Source of the DNA: Rhodobacter sp.
GTDB taxonomy: Bacteria > Pseudomonadota > Alphaproteobacteria > Rhodobacterales > Rhodobacteraceae
Length of the DNA: 64,000 bases
Direction: 5' to 3'
NCBI GenBank assembly: GCA_020637555.1
Contig: JACKKF010000006.1
Coordinates: forward strand, 186,001-250,000
The notes below the pieces were generated by a model that was not told the DNA's origin, did no database searches, and saw only the letters and a program-made list of their open reading frames with translations. Of the stretch, positions 17,834-26,379 are shown one piece after another (positions within the stretch are counted from its first letter, which is position 1; the number at the start of each line of letters is the position of its first letter). A program made the translations under genes and the position numbers.

Positions 17834-18117
17834 TGCAATCGCTCTGGTGGGTCTGGATCGCCGCCGGTCTGGGGTTGGCGATCCTTGAGGTTCTGGTCCC
17901 CGGGTTCCTGTTCGCCGGCTTTGCCGTGGGGGCCGTGATCACGGGTGCGGTGATCGGGCTGGGCATTCCCGGCGCGGGCTGGCTTGCGGCCTCGCCGGTC
18001 AATGCGCTGGTGGTCTTTGCCGTGATCTCGGTCGTCGCCTGGCTGGTGATGCGGTCGGTCATGGGGGTGCGCAAGGGCCAGATGAAGCGCATCGACCACG
18101 ACATCAACGAAAACTAG
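17833..18117 (+). CDS. NfeD-like short membrane protein
   Basis: 94 residues, three membrane helices (WWVWIAAGLGLAILEVLVPG, then a glycine/alanine-rich pair, then VNALVVFAVISVVAWLVM), with the NfeD hallmark ILEVLVPGF. It lacks the protease domain and the C-terminal soluble OB domain of long NfeD forms. It overlaps the slipin stop (TGATG), so the two form a membrane-microdomain operon. Its TAG stop lies in the palindrome CTAG shared with the convergent gene. Confidence 0.85.
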   Translation: MQSLWWVWIAAGLGLAILEVLVPGFLFAGFAVGAVITGAVIGLGIPGAGWLAASPVNALVVFAVISVVAWLVMRSVMGVRKGQMKRIDHDINEN

Positions 18118-18473
18118 GCCCGATCCGACACCGTTTCGAGGTAAATCCGGACCGCTTCCTGCACATGCCGGAAGCGGTCGCCGCCCAGGTGCTTGCCGCC
18201 GAACCAGCGGGTGACGACGACGATATGGTCGTGCAGGCCCGCGCGCTCCAGCATCCGCACGATCACCATGCCCGCGCCGGCCTCGCCGTCGTCGTTCTTG
18301 ACCGGCTCTCCGGCGATCAGGCAGGCCCAGGAATTATGGGTCGCCTTGGCGAATTTCTTTTGTCGTTTCAGCTCTTTGACAAAGGCCTTTGCCGCGTCCT
18401 CGGTGGCGCAGGGCCCGCCAGCGACCGCATATTTCGATCCCCGGTCGCTGATGATTCCGTCGAGAACCCGCAT
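18114..18473 (-). CDS. IMPACT/UPF0029-family protein, short form
   Basis: 119 residues corresponding to the N-terminal domain of YigZ/IMPACT: SKYAVAGGPCATEDAAKAF, ATHNSWACLIAG, NDDGEAGAGMVIVRMLE and the family core TRWFGGKHLGGDRF. The C-terminal DUF1949 half of YigZ is absent, so this is a single-domain version. The role is unknown, with translation or RNA links in eukaryotic relatives. The start overlaps the monooxygenase stop by one base (TGATG), implying co-transcription. Confidence 0.85.
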   Translation of the reverse strand: MRVLDGIISDRGSKYAVAGGPCATEDAAKAFVKELKRQKKFAKATHNSWACLIAGEPVKNDDGEAGAGMVIVRMLERAGLHDHIVVVTRWFGGKHLGGDRFRHVQEAVRIYLETVSDRA

Positions 18474-19465
18474 CAGCCGACAAGGCTGCGCAGCACGTCG
18501 GCGCCGATCTGGATCGAACGGATGCGCGCCTGCGGATCGTGGATCGCGCCGGAAAAGATCATCTCGTCGGGTTGGGTGCGTTCGATCAGCCGGGCCAGTT
18601 GCTCGCGCAGGCGTTGCGGGCCGCCGGTCGCCGAAAAGGACAGGGCGCCCTCGGCCTGGGCGAGAACCCGCGCCGGAACCAGCTGGTCCAGATTGTCGAC
18701 CGGCAGGGGCAGTTTCCCCGGCTGGCCCGAGCGCAGGCGCGCGAAGGACAGAACCTGCGAGGATCGCAGATAGGTCGCCTCGGCATCGGTTTCGGCGGCA
18801 AAGAGGCCGGCGGCCACCATCGCATAGGGACGTTCGAGATAGACCGAGGGCTGGAATCGCGCGCGATAGATCGCCAGGGCCTCGTCCAGCGCGGCGGGCG
18901 CGAAATGCGAGGCAAAGGCATAGGGCAGTCCCAGATAGGCCGCCAGCTGCGCGCCGAACAGGCTGGACCCCAGGATCCAGACGGGCACCTGCGTGCCGGT
19001 TCCCGGCACCGCCCGCACCCGCGCATCCGGGCTGTCCGGCCCCAGATAGGACAGCAGTTCCATCACGTCCTGGGGGAACTGATCCTCGTTCGTCATGTGG
19101 CGCCTGAGCGCGCGCATCGTCATCTGGTCGGTGCCGGGCGCGCGCCCCAGACCCAGATCGATGCGCCCGGGATACAGCGTTTCCAGCGTGCCAAAGGCTT
19201 CCGCGACAACCAGCGGCGCGTGGTTGGGCAGCATGATGCCGCCCGCGCCCACGCGGATCGTTTTCGTGGCGCCGGCGACATGGCCGATCACGACCGCTGT
19301 GGCGGCGCTGGCGATGCCCTGCATGTTGTGATGCTCGGCCAGCCAGAAACGGTGATAGCCGGCCTCCTCGGCCGCACGGGCGAGGGCCACGGAATTCGCC
19401 AGGGCGTCGGCGGGGCTGGCCCTCTCGGGGACGGGGGACAGGTCGAGAATGGAATAGTGATGCAC
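18473..19465 (-). CDS. Luciferase-like monooxygenase, YhbW type
   Basis: Flavin-dependent class C monooxygenase-like TIM barrel of 330 residues. It shows SILDLSPVPERASPADALANSVALA, FWLAEHHNMQGIASAATAVVIGHVA and GAGGIMLPNHAPLVVAEAFGTL, hallmarks of the bacterial luciferase-like family (each quoted only in part elsewhere). I start at the GTG at 19465, eight bases after GGAG; the upstream frame lacks a site. The substrate is unknown and the flavin reductase partner is not adjacent. The gene lies upstream of, and overlaps, the IMPACT-family gene. Confidence 0.85.
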   Translation of the reverse strand: MHHYSILDLSPVPERASPADALANSVALARAAEEAGYHRFWLAEHHNMQGIASAATAVVIGHVAGATKTIRVGAGGIMLPNHAPLVVAEAFGTLETLYPGRIDLGLGRAPGTDQMTMRALRRHMTNEDQFPQDVMELLSYLGPDSPDARVRAVPGTGTQVPVWILGSSLFGAQLAAYLGLPYAFASHFAPAALDEALAIYRARFQPSVYLERPYAMVAAGLFAAETDAEATYLRSSQVLSFARLRSGQPGKLPLPVDNLDQLVPARVLAQAEGALSFSATGGPQRLREQLARLIERTQPDEMIFSGAIHDPQARIRSIQIGADVLRSLVG

Positions 19466-19527
19466 GGGCAGGGCTCCTTTGGCGGGCAAGCTAAGATCTG
19501 CCGCGCCCGCTGCCAAGGCGTCGGGGC

Positions 19528-20508
19528 TTATTCCGTCATGTCGGCGCCGTCGCAGGCCATCGGATCGCCCAGGGCACAGCCGCGTTCATAGGCGCCGCGC
19601 GCGGCCGCGATGTCGCGCGGCACGCCCCGGCCATCGGACAGGATGTCGCCCAGGGTGGTGCAGGCATAGCTGTCCTGCCCGGCACAACCGATGGTGAACA
19701 GGCGCACCGCCTCGGTCATGTCGGGCGGTAATCCCAGGCCCGAGCGATAGGCCTCGGCCAGATTGGTGCACCCCACCGGTTCCCCCCGGTCGCAGGCGCG
19801 CTGATAAAGGTCGCGCGCCACGGCGACATCCTGTGTCACGCCGTCGCCGGTTTCATAGCGGTATCCCAGCAGGGCGCAGCCCATGAAGTCGTCAATCTCG
19901 CAGGCCCGGCGCAACAGACCGGCCGTGTCGCTGGCGGACCCCGTGCCCCAGAGTTCGGCCAGTTGCGCCTGTTGCAGGCAGGCATCCGGCCAGCCCGACC
20001 GGCATTGTTGATCCAGCAACGAGAAACCGGCCTGCTGTTCGGTCGGGCCGCCGCGCCCTTCGATCCGCATCGCGGCAAAACCGGTGCATCCGGGCGCGGC
20101 CAGGCGATCCGGCCAGGCGTCGCACCCCGCGCGATACTGATCGCGGGCGCTTCGGTCGCTGGCGGGCAGTCCGGCCAGGCCGAATTCGTAGAGCTGGCCC
20201 AAAAAGCCCGCGGCGAGGGCCGGCAAGGTCTGGCCGGCCTCGGTCAGCAGGGTGGCGGCGCTTGGGTCCTGCGGGTCGGCGGCCATGAGGGCGCGCGCCA
20301 GCAGCACCGCCAGAAACGCATCGTCGGGTGCCAGACGGCGGGCCTCCTGGCAGGCGGCGACGGCGGCAGCCGGGTCGGCGATCCGATACGCGCCCGCGCT
20401 GCCCTCGATCCGGGGCAGGGCGGGGTAGCCGGCCAACCGGTCGCAATCGGTTTCCTGCGCCCCGGCCGGGGTGGCAAGCAGAACAAGGGCGAACAGCAAG
20501 GGGCGCAT
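19528..20508 (-). CDS. Secreted Sel1-repeat, cysteine-rich protein
   Basis: 326 residues with a signal peptide MRPLLFALVLLATPAGA cleaved before QETDC. The mature part has tandem Sel1/TPR-like helical repeats, each holding paired cysteines (CEIDDFMGC, CDRGEPVGC, CAGQDSYAC, CALGDPMAC), as in Helicobacter Hcp proteins where intra-repeat disulfides form. It is therefore a periplasmic scaffold or binding protein with disulfide-stapled repeats. The ATG at 20508 was chosen because the signal peptide begins there. Function is otherwise unknown. Confidence 0.85.
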   Translation of the reverse strand: MRPLLFALVLLATPAGAQETDCDRLAGYPALPRIEGSAGAYRIADPAAAVAACQEARRLAPDDAFLAVLLARALMAADPQDPSAATLLTEAGQTLPALAAGFLGQLYEFGLAGLPASDRSARDQYRAGCDAWPDRLAAPGCTGFAAMRIEGRGGPTEQQAGFSLLDQQCRSGWPDACLQQAQLAELWGTGSASDTAGLLRRACEIDDFMGCALLGYRYETGDGVTQDVAVARDLYQRACDRGEPVGCTNLAEAYRSGLGLPPDMTEAVRLFTIGCAGQDSYACTTLGDILSDGRGVPRDIAAARGAYERGCALGDPMACDGADMTE

Positions 20509-20611
20509 CGGGTCATCATCCTGAAAACGGCGTGAGCCTAGCATGCCCCGCGCCCCTGCCAAGCCCCAAGGCCGGCGATCGCACGGTGGATCGACCGCGA
20601 TGCCGGGGATA

Positions 20612-21658
20612 TCAGCGCGCGCGCATGAGCATTCCGTAAAGGTCGCGCGGGTCGTCGGGGTCGGCGATCATGTCCAGCCGCGTGCCGCCGGGCGGCAACT
20701 GATCATACAGCCAGTTCAAGGCCGCGAAATCCTCGATCGCGAAACCGACGCCATCGAACAGCGTGATGTCGCCGCGGGTCCTGCGGCCAGGCGCCGCGCC
20801 GCGCAGCACCTGCCACAGCTCGGTCACCGGATAGTCCGCAGGCAGGTTCTGGATCTCGCCCTCGACACGGGTCTGGGGTTCATATTCGACAAAGCACTGG
20901 GCGCGGGCCAGGATCGCGGGCGCGAGTTCGGTCTTGCCGGGGCAATCGCCGCCAATGGCGTTGATATGCACCCCCGCGCCGATCATGTTGTCATGCAGCA
21001 CGGTCGCGTTGCGCTTGTCGGCGGTGCAGGTGGTGATGACCTCGGCGCCCTCGACGGCGGATTCGGCGCTGCGGCAGGGGATCACCGTCAGCCCTGACCC
21101 GGCCAGGTTGCGGACGCATTTCGCTGTCGCGGCCGGGTCGACATCATACAGGCGCACCGTGTCGATGCCGCAGACGGACTTCAGCGCCAACGCCTGAAAC
21201 TCGGCCTGTGCGCCATTGCCGATCAGCGCCAGGACGCGCGCGCCCGCCGGCGCCAACGCGCGTGTCGCCAGTGCCGAACTGGCGGCGGTGCGCAGGGCCG
21301 TGAGCACCGTCATCTCGGCCACCATCAGCGGGTAGCCGGTCGCGACCTGCGCCAGCACGCCAAAGGCCGTCACGGTCTGCAGCCCGGCGGTCGTGTTCGC
21401 CGGGTGGCCGTTCACATATTTGAACGCATACCGGTCGCCGTCGGATGTGGGCATCAGTTCGATCACGCCGATGGCGGAATGTGCGGCGACACGCGGCACC
21501 TTGTCGAACCGGGGCCAGCGGTGAAAGTCGGCCTCGATCCGGTCGGTGAGGGCATGCAGCGCGCGCTCCAGCCCGATGCGATGGACGATTGCCATCATCT
21601 CGGCGACCGAGACGAAGGGCACCAGCGCCTGCGCCGAGGGGGGTGGCAGATCGCGCAT
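20612..21658 (-). CDS. ocd: Ornithine cyclodeaminase
   Basis: 348-residue member of the ornithine cyclodeaminase/mu-crystallin family, which converts L-ornithine to L-proline and ammonia using bound NAD. Seen: FKYVNGHPANTTAGLQTVTA (substrate lysine region), LIGNGAQAEFQALAL (nucleotide loop) and NAIGGDCPGKTEL, where the aspartate matches the catalytic residue of the Pseudomonas enzyme. ATG 21658 shares one base with the arginase stop, so arginase supplies its substrate directly. The related alanine dehydrogenase or sarcosine-like activities cannot be excluded, but the neighbour strongly favours ornithine. Confidence 0.93.
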   Translation of the reverse strand: MRDLPPPSAQALVPFVSVAEMMAIVHRIGLERALHALTDRIEADFHRWPRFDKVPRVAAHSAIGVIELMPTSDGDRYAFKYVNGHPANTTAGLQTVTAFGVLAQVATGYPLMVAEMTVLTALRTAASSALATRALAPAGARVLALIGNGAQAEFQALALKSVCGIDTVRLYDVDPAATAKCVRNLAGSGLTVIPCRSAESAVEGAEVITTCTADKRNATVLHDNMIGAGVHINAIGGDCPGKTELAPAILARAQCFVEYEPQTRVEGEIQNLPADYPVTELWQVLRGAAPGRRTRGDITLFDGVGFAIEDFAALNWLYDQLPPGGTRLDMIADPDDPRDLYGMLMRAR

Positions 21659-22596
21659 CACGCCTGCCCCCGGTAGCTGCGGGTCGGCCGATCAAAGACC
21701 TTCTTGCCCATGAGCGAGGCCACCAGATCGACCATCAGGTGGGCCGTGCGCCCGCGTTCGTCCAGGAACGGATTCAGCTCGACCAGATCGAGCGAGGACA
21801 CAAGGCCGGATTCATGCAGCAGTTCCATGACCAGATGCGCCTCGCGGAAGGTTGCACCACCGGGCACCGTGGTGCCGACGGCGGGGGCGATCATCGGGTC
21901 CAGGAAATCCACATCCAGCGAGACATGCAGCAGACCCTGTGCCGCGCGCACCCGGTCTAGGAAGCGTTTCAACGGTTTGACCACGCCGTGCTCGTCCAGC
22001 ACGCGCATGTCATGGATGGCGATCGTGTGGTCCAGCAGCGCGGCGTGTTCCGCGGCGTCGACGCTGCGAATGCCGAACAGGCAGATGTTTCCGGGTGGCA
22101 CGACAGCGGGGAAGGGCGGGAACTCGGGCATGGCGCGACCGGCCAGATAGGCGACGGGGGTGCCATGAAGGTTGCCCGACCGGGTGGTGGCGGTGGTGTG
22201 AAAATCGCTGTGCGCGTCGAGCCACAGCACGAACAGCGGCTTGCCGGCAGCCGCGGCCGCGCGCGCGACCCCCGCCACCGAGCCCAGCGAAAGCGAATGG
22301 TCCCCGCCCAGGAAGATGGGCATCCCCCGCGCCGCCGCCTCGGCGCCGGCATCGGCCAGGGCCTCGGTCCAGCCCAGCGTTTCGGCCAGGTGGTGCACCG
22401 CCGGGTTGGGGCACGCGGCAGGCCGAGGCGCGCAGGCGACATCGCCCAGATCGGTGACGGAATGGCCCAACCCCTCCAGCATCGCCGCAATCCCGGCGGT
22501 GCGATAGGCGGCGGGTCCCATCAGGCAGCCGGGGCGCCGCTGGCCACTATCGACCGGTGCGCCGATCAGCAGGCAGGTCTTTGGGGAACGGGTCAT
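21658..22596 (-). CDS. Arginase
   Basis: Ureohydrolase of 312 residues that splits arginine into ornithine and urea. All manganese ligands are in place: His100 in GGDHSL, Asp127, His129 and Asp131 in DAHSDFH, Asp228 and Asp230 in SLDVDFLDP. The length and SGNLHGTPVAYL favour arginase over agmatinase. ATG 22596 has an AAGGAG site. It is the first gene of the arginase-ocd operon, divergent from an Lrp/AsnC regulator, which probably senses an amino acid of this pathway. Confidence 0.94.
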   Translation of the reverse strand: MTRSPKTCLLIGAPVDSGQRRPGCLMGPAAYRTAGIAAMLEGLGHSVTDLGDVACAPRPAACPNPAVHHLAETLGWTEALADAGAEAAARGMPIFLGGDHSLSLGSVAGVARAAAAAGKPLFVLWLDAHSDFHTTATTRSGNLHGTPVAYLAGRAMPEFPPFPAVVPPGNICLFGIRSVDAAEHAALLDHTIAIHDMRVLDEHGVVKPLKRFLDRVRAAQGLLHVSLDVDFLDPMIAPAVGTTVPGGATFREAHLVMELLHESGLVSSLDLVELNPFLDERGRTAHLMVDLVASLMGKKVFDRPTRSYRGQA

Positions 22597-22658
22597 GCGG
22601 TTTCTCCTTGTCCTGGATTTCGATCACACGCGCGCACTGCCGGTTTCATCAGCCATAT

Positions 22659-22694
22659 TGACCATTTTGCGCATTCGATTGCCCGAAATGGTCA
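22659..22694. promoter_or_regulatory. Inverted repeat between arginase and lrp: candidate Lrp-type operator
   Basis: TGACCATTT (22659-22667) and AAATGGTCA (22686-22694) are perfect 9-bp inverted arms with half-site centres 27 bp apart, in the 133-bp divergent region. Position and symmetry fit a regulator-oligomer site controlling both genes. Confidence 0.65.
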
Positions 22695-22729
22695 TCCGGA
22701 CTATACATCATGCATGGCGGGACCGAGCG

Positions 22730-23170
22730 ATGCCCATGGATGATACCGATCTTCGACTGATTGCGGTGCTGAAACGCGATGGCCGCGCCGCGCTGGGCGA
22801 CCTGGCGCTGCACCTGGGTCTCAGCCGGGCGACGGTGCGGACCCGGCTGGCGCGGCTGATCCAGTCGGGCGAGATCGCGGGCTTCACGGCCCTGACCCGC
22901 GCCGATCTGGCGGAAAGCCCGGTGCGCGCGCTGATGATGGTGGCCATCGACGGTGCCGGGACCGACCGTGCCGTGGCGCGGATGCTGGCGATGGGCGCGG
23001 TGCGGGCCGTGCATTCGACCACCGGGCGCTGGGATGTGATCGTCGATCTGGCCACCGACAGCCTGCGGCATCTGGACGAGACGCTGGCGCGCATCCGCAA
23101 GCTGGACAACGTCAGCCAGTCGGAAACCCATCTACTGATGTCCACCCGCCTGGCCACGGCGGCGCGCTGA
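22730..23170 (+). CDS. Lrp/AsnC-family regulator
   Basis: 146 residues: N-terminal helix-turn-helix (LRLIAVLKRDGRAALGDLAL followed by LSRATVRTRLARL) and a C-terminal RAM/AsnC ligand domain (ALMMVAIDGAG...AVRAVHSTTGRWDVIVDLA). Two ATGs, at 22730 and 22736, are possible; upstream in-frame codons give no good ribosome site. Being divergent from arginase-ocd, it is probably their activator, answering to arginine or ornithine, as known for related Lrp regulators of arginine catabolism. Its stop is one base from that of the convergent marR gene. Confidence 0.9.
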   Translation: MPMDDTDLRLIAVLKRDGRAALGDLALHLGLSRATVRTRLARLIQSGEIAGFTALTRADLAESPVRALMMVAIDGAGTDRAVARMLAMGAVRAVHSTTGRWDVIVDLATDSLRHLDETLARIRKLDNVSQSETHLLMSTRLATAAR

Positions 23171-23171
23171 T

Positions 23172-23600
23172 TCAGATCTGCTGGAACAGCCGTTCCAGCA
23201 CCCGCAACCCGTCGTCCAGCGTGCGCCGTTCCTCGGGGCTGAGGGGGGCCAGCATCGCTTCGGTCGCCGCCTCCATTTCCGGGCGGATGCGGTTGAAGGC
23301 GCGCTTGCCCTTCAGCGTCAGGGCCGCATGGGCGACGCGGCGGTCCGTCGGATCGGTGCGCCGCGTGACCCATCCGCGTTTCTCCAGTTCGGCCAGCGCG
23401 CGGCTGACCTTGGTCTTGTGGGCCGGAACGCGCTCGCAAAGTTCGCTGGCGGTCAGCGAGGGGGCCTCGGCCAGGTTCACCAGGACGCGCCACTCCGGCC
23501 GGGTCAGTTCATGCCGGCGACGATAGATCGGCCGCGTGTAATCCGAGGTCAACTCAGCCAGAAGATTCAGTCTGTATGGCAGATAATCCTTCAAAAACAT
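23172..23600 (-). CDS. MarR-family regulator
   Basis: 142-residue winged-helix protein: RPEWRVLVNLAEAPSLTASELCERV leads into the recognition helix AHKTKVSRALAELEKRGWVTRR, then the DPTDRR wing, all typical MarR features. It is divergent from the MBL/FAD monooxygenase operon and likely represses it until an aromatic acid or its CoA ester is bound. ATG 23600 is the only good start. Related MarR proteins (HpaR, BadR type) control aromatic catabolic genes; the ligand here is inferred from context. Confidence 0.9.
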   Translation of the reverse strand: MFLKDYLPYRLNLLAELTSDYTRPIYRRRHELTRPEWRVLVNLAEAPSLTASELCERVPAHKTKVSRALAELEKRGWVTRRTDPTDRRVAHAALTLKGKRAFNRIRPEMEAATEAMLAPLSPEERRTLDDGLRVLERLFQQI

Positions 23601-23602
23601 GA

Positions 23603-23612
23603 TAGTCGACTA
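23603..23612. promoter_or_regulatory. Palindrome between marR and the MBL gene: candidate MarR operator
   Basis: TAGTCGACTA is a perfect 10-bp palindrome, part of GATAGTCGACTACC, three bases before the marR start. A second related element, GTTGATAGTTAC followed by TCAACTAA (about 23620-23640), lies nearer the MBL gene. Both share TAGT/ACTA arms usual for MarR operators. Confidence 0.55.
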
Positions 23613-23692
23613 CCCCGTTGATAGTTACATTTTCAACTAATACCCTGCGCAAAGATGATTCGGAAAGACACGAAACAGAAAGAGACCGGCTA

Positions 23693-24643
23693 ATGAGCAA
23701 GGCGTTTGCGTCGCAGGGCGACATGGCGGAGAAGACGATCAGTTTCACGGAAGTCGGTGAGGGTCTTTATGCCTTCACGGCGGAAGGGGACCCGAACACG
23801 GGCGTCATCATCGGCGACGAGTCCGTGATGATCGTCGAGGCGCAGGCGACGCCGCGTCTGGCGCGCAAGGTGATCGACTGCGTGCGCTCGGTGACGGACA
23901 AGCCGATCAGCCACCTTGTGCTGACGCATTACCACGCGGTGCGGGTTCTCGGGGCGTCGGCCTATGGCGCGCGCGAGGTGATCATGACCGACGAGGCGCG
24001 CGCGATGGTCGTCGAGCGCGGCCAGGAGGACTGGGATTCGGAATTCGGTCGGTTCCCGCGGCTGTTTCAGGGCCACGAGGAGATCCCCGGCCTGACCTGG
24101 CCGACGACGACCTTCAGCGACACGATGACGGTCTATCTGGGCCGGCGGCGGGTGGACATCATGCACCTGGGGCGCGCGCATACGGCGGGCGACGCGGTGG
24201 TCTGGGTTCCGGACCAGGAGGTGATGTTCACCGGCGACATCGTCGAATACCACTCGGCCTGCTATTGCGGCGACGGGCATTTCGGCGACTGGGAGCAGAC
24301 GCTGGCGAATATCGCGTCGTTCGAGCCCCGGGCGATCGCGCCGGGCCGCGGCGACGCGCTGGTGGGCCCCGAGATGGTGGAAAAGGCGCTGAGCAACACG
24401 GCGGATTTCGTCCGCTCGACCTATCGCCCGGCGCAGAAGGTCGCGGCGCGCGGCGGCACGCTGAAGGAAGCCTGGGACGCGGTGCGCGCGGAATGCGACC
24501 CGCGGTTCAAGGACTACGCGATCTACGAACACTGCCTGCCCTTCAACGTCGCCCGCGCCTATGACGAGGCCCGCGGCATCGACACCCCCCGCATCTGGAC
24601 CGCCGAACGCGACAGGCAGATGTGGAACGATCTTCAGGGGTGA
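23693..24643 (+). CDS. Metallo-beta-lactamase-fold hydrolase with altered metal motif
   Basis: 316-residue MBL-fold protein. The metal motif reads THYHAVRVLGASAY: two histidines of HxHxDH are present but the Asp-His pair is replaced by Val-Arg. Later ligands appear conserved (GRAHTAGDAVVW and FTGDIVEYHSA). It may bind one metal or act on an unusual ester or thioester. ATG 23693 (MSKAFASQGDMAEK) is preferred; a frame extension to 23618 crosses the putative operator. First gene of an operon with an aromatic FAD monooxygenase, so it may process a ring-hydroxylation substrate or product. Confidence 0.8.
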   Translation: MSKAFASQGDMAEKTISFTEVGEGLYAFTAEGDPNTGVIIGDESVMIVEAQATPRLARKVIDCVRSVTDKPISHLVLTHYHAVRVLGASAYGAREVIMTDEARAMVVERGQEDWDSEFGRFPRLFQGHEEIPGLTWPTTTFSDTMTVYLGRRRVDIMHLGRAHTAGDAVVWVPDQEVMFTGDIVEYHSACYCGDGHFGDWEQTLANIASFEPRAIAPGRGDALVGPEMVEKALSNTADFVRSTYRPAQKVAARGGTLKEAWDAVRAECDPRFKDYAIYEHCLPFNVARAYDEARGIDTPRIWTAERDRQMWNDLQG

Positions 24644-24744
24644 GACGCGCCCGGCGGGGCGGATTCCCCGCAGTCTTTCCGGGGGCGGCCACCGCCCCCG
24701 GGCACCAGCCGGTGGCCCCCGCCCCGGTTTCCGGAGGAAAAGCC

Positions 24745-26376
24745 ATGACTCAGCAGAACAAGATTTTCGAGGTGCCGCTCTACCCCTATGCGCGGGTCGC
24801 GGATCAGGATGCCGCCACGCCCGCGCGTCATCAGGTGGTGATCGTGGGCGCAGGTCCCGTCGGGCTGGGCGCGGCGATCGACCTGGCGCAGCAGGGTGTC
24901 GAGGTTGTGGTGCTCGATGACAATGACAAGGTGAGTTTCGGCTCGCGTGCGGTGTGCTACGCCAAACGCCCGCTGGAGATCCTGGATCGCCTGGGCTGCG
25001 GCATCGAGATGGTGGAAAAGGGTGTCGAATGGAACCTGGGCAAGGTGTTCTTCGACCAGCGCCAGGTCTATGAATTCAACCTTCTGCCTGAGGACGGGCA
25101 CAAGTTTCCGGCGTTCATCAACCTGCAACAATACTATTTCGAGGAATACCTCGTGCATCGCGCCGAGGCGCTGCGCGCGTCGGGCGCCCCGATCGAGATG
25201 CGCGGCAAGAACAAGGTCACGCGCGTGACCGATGCGGGCGACCGTGTCACGATCGAGATCGGCACGCCCGAGGGCGCCTATACCATCGAAGCCGACTGGC
25301 TGATCGCCTGCGATGGCGCCGGCTCGCCCATCCGGCAGGCGATGGGTCTGGATTTCGTGGGCGAGGTGTTCCAGGACAATTTCCTGATCGCCGATGTGGT
25401 CATGGATGCCGAATTCCCGACCGAACGCTGGTTCTGGTTCGACCCGCCCTTCAACCGCGGGCAGTCGGCGCTGCTGCACAAGCAGCCCGACAATGTCTGG
25501 CGCATCGACTTCCAGATCGGCTGGGATATCGACCGCGAGAAAGAGCTGAAGCCCGAGAACATCGACAAGCGGCTGCGCGCAATGCTGGGCGAGGACATCA
25601 CCTATGAGCTGGAATGGTCGTCGATCTATACCTTCCAGTGCCGTCGGATGGAGCAGTTCCACAAGGGCCGCGTGATCTTTGCGGGCGACGCCGCGCATCA
25701 GGTGTCGCCGTTCGGCGCGCGGGGGGCGAATTCGGGCTTGCAGGACACCGACAACCTGGCCTGGAAACTGAAGCTCATCCTGGACGGCGTGGCGCCCGAA
25801 AGCCTGCTGGACAGCTACGACCAGGAGCGGATCCACGGCGCCAAGGAGAATATCCTGAACTCGACCCGCTCGACCGATTTCATCACGCCGAAATCGGAAA
25901 CCAGCCGCATCTTCCGCGATGCAGTGCTGGATCTGGCCGAGAACCACGATTTTGCCCGTCCGTTCGTCAACTCGGGCCGGCTGAGCGTGCCTTGCACCTA
26001 TGACGGATCGCCGCTGAACACGCCCGATGCGCTGCCCGGCGGTCCCGCGCGGTCGCGTCCCGGGTCCCCTGCGGCGGACCTGCCGCTGGGCGAGGGGTTC
26101 TTGCTGGATCGCCTGGGCGCGCGCGGTGCGCCGCGGTTCCAGATCCTGGCCATCGACGCGGACGCGCCCGCGACCTTTGGCGCGCATGGTCTCGACTGCG
26201 AGGTGATCGCGCTGTCGACCACCGACAATGCCCTGCTGCGCGACCGCTATCTGGGCGATGCGGGCTCGGCGATCTATCTGCTGCGGCCCGACCAGCACGT
26301 CGCGGCGCGCTGGGATACCTGGGATGAAACCGCCGTCGCCGCCGCCCTGGCGCGCGCCATCGGCAAGGAGCACTGA
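24745..26376 (+). CDS. FAD-dependent aromatic monooxygenase (MhpA/PheA-like)
   Basis: 543-residue group A flavoprotein hydroxylase. Seen: Rossmann GAGPVGLGAAIDLAQQGVEV, the DG motif DWLIACDGAGSPIRQAMGL, and the second FAD motif RVIFAGDAAHQVSPFGARGANSGLQD. The extended C-terminal thioredoxin-like domain is as in 3-(3-hydroxyphenyl)propionate and phenol hydroxylases. It needs NAD(P)H and oxygen to hydroxylate a phenolic or benzoate ring. GGAGG precedes ATG 24745. The context (MarR control, gentisate dioxygenase 34 kb away) suggests formation of gentisate or a similar para-diol, but this is inference. Confidence 0.87.
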   Translation: MTQQNKIFEVPLYPYARVADQDAATPARHQVVIVGAGPVGLGAAIDLAQQGVEVVVLDDNDKVSFGSRAVCYAKRPLEILDRLGCGIEMVEKGVEWNLGKVFFDQRQVYEFNLLPEDGHKFPAFINLQQYYFEEYLVHRAEALRASGAPIEMRGKNKVTRVTDAGDRVTIEIGTPEGAYTIEADWLIACDGAGSPIRQAMGLDFVGEVFQDNFLIADVVMDAEFPTERWFWFDPPFNRGQSALLHKQPDNVWRIDFQIGWDIDREKELKPENIDKRLRAMLGEDITYELEWSSIYTFQCRRMEQFHKGRVIFAGDAAHQVSPFGARGANSGLQDTDNLAWKLKLILDGVAPESLLDSYDQERIHGAKENILNSTRSTDFITPKSETSRIFRDAVLDLAENHDFARPFVNSGRLSVPCTYDGSPLNTPDALPGGPARSRPGSPAADLPLGEGFLLDRLGARGAPRFQILAIDADAPATFGAHGLDCEVIALSTTDNALLRDRYLGDAGSAIYLLRPDQHVAARWDTWDETAVAAALARAIGKEH

Positions 26377-26379
26377 ACC

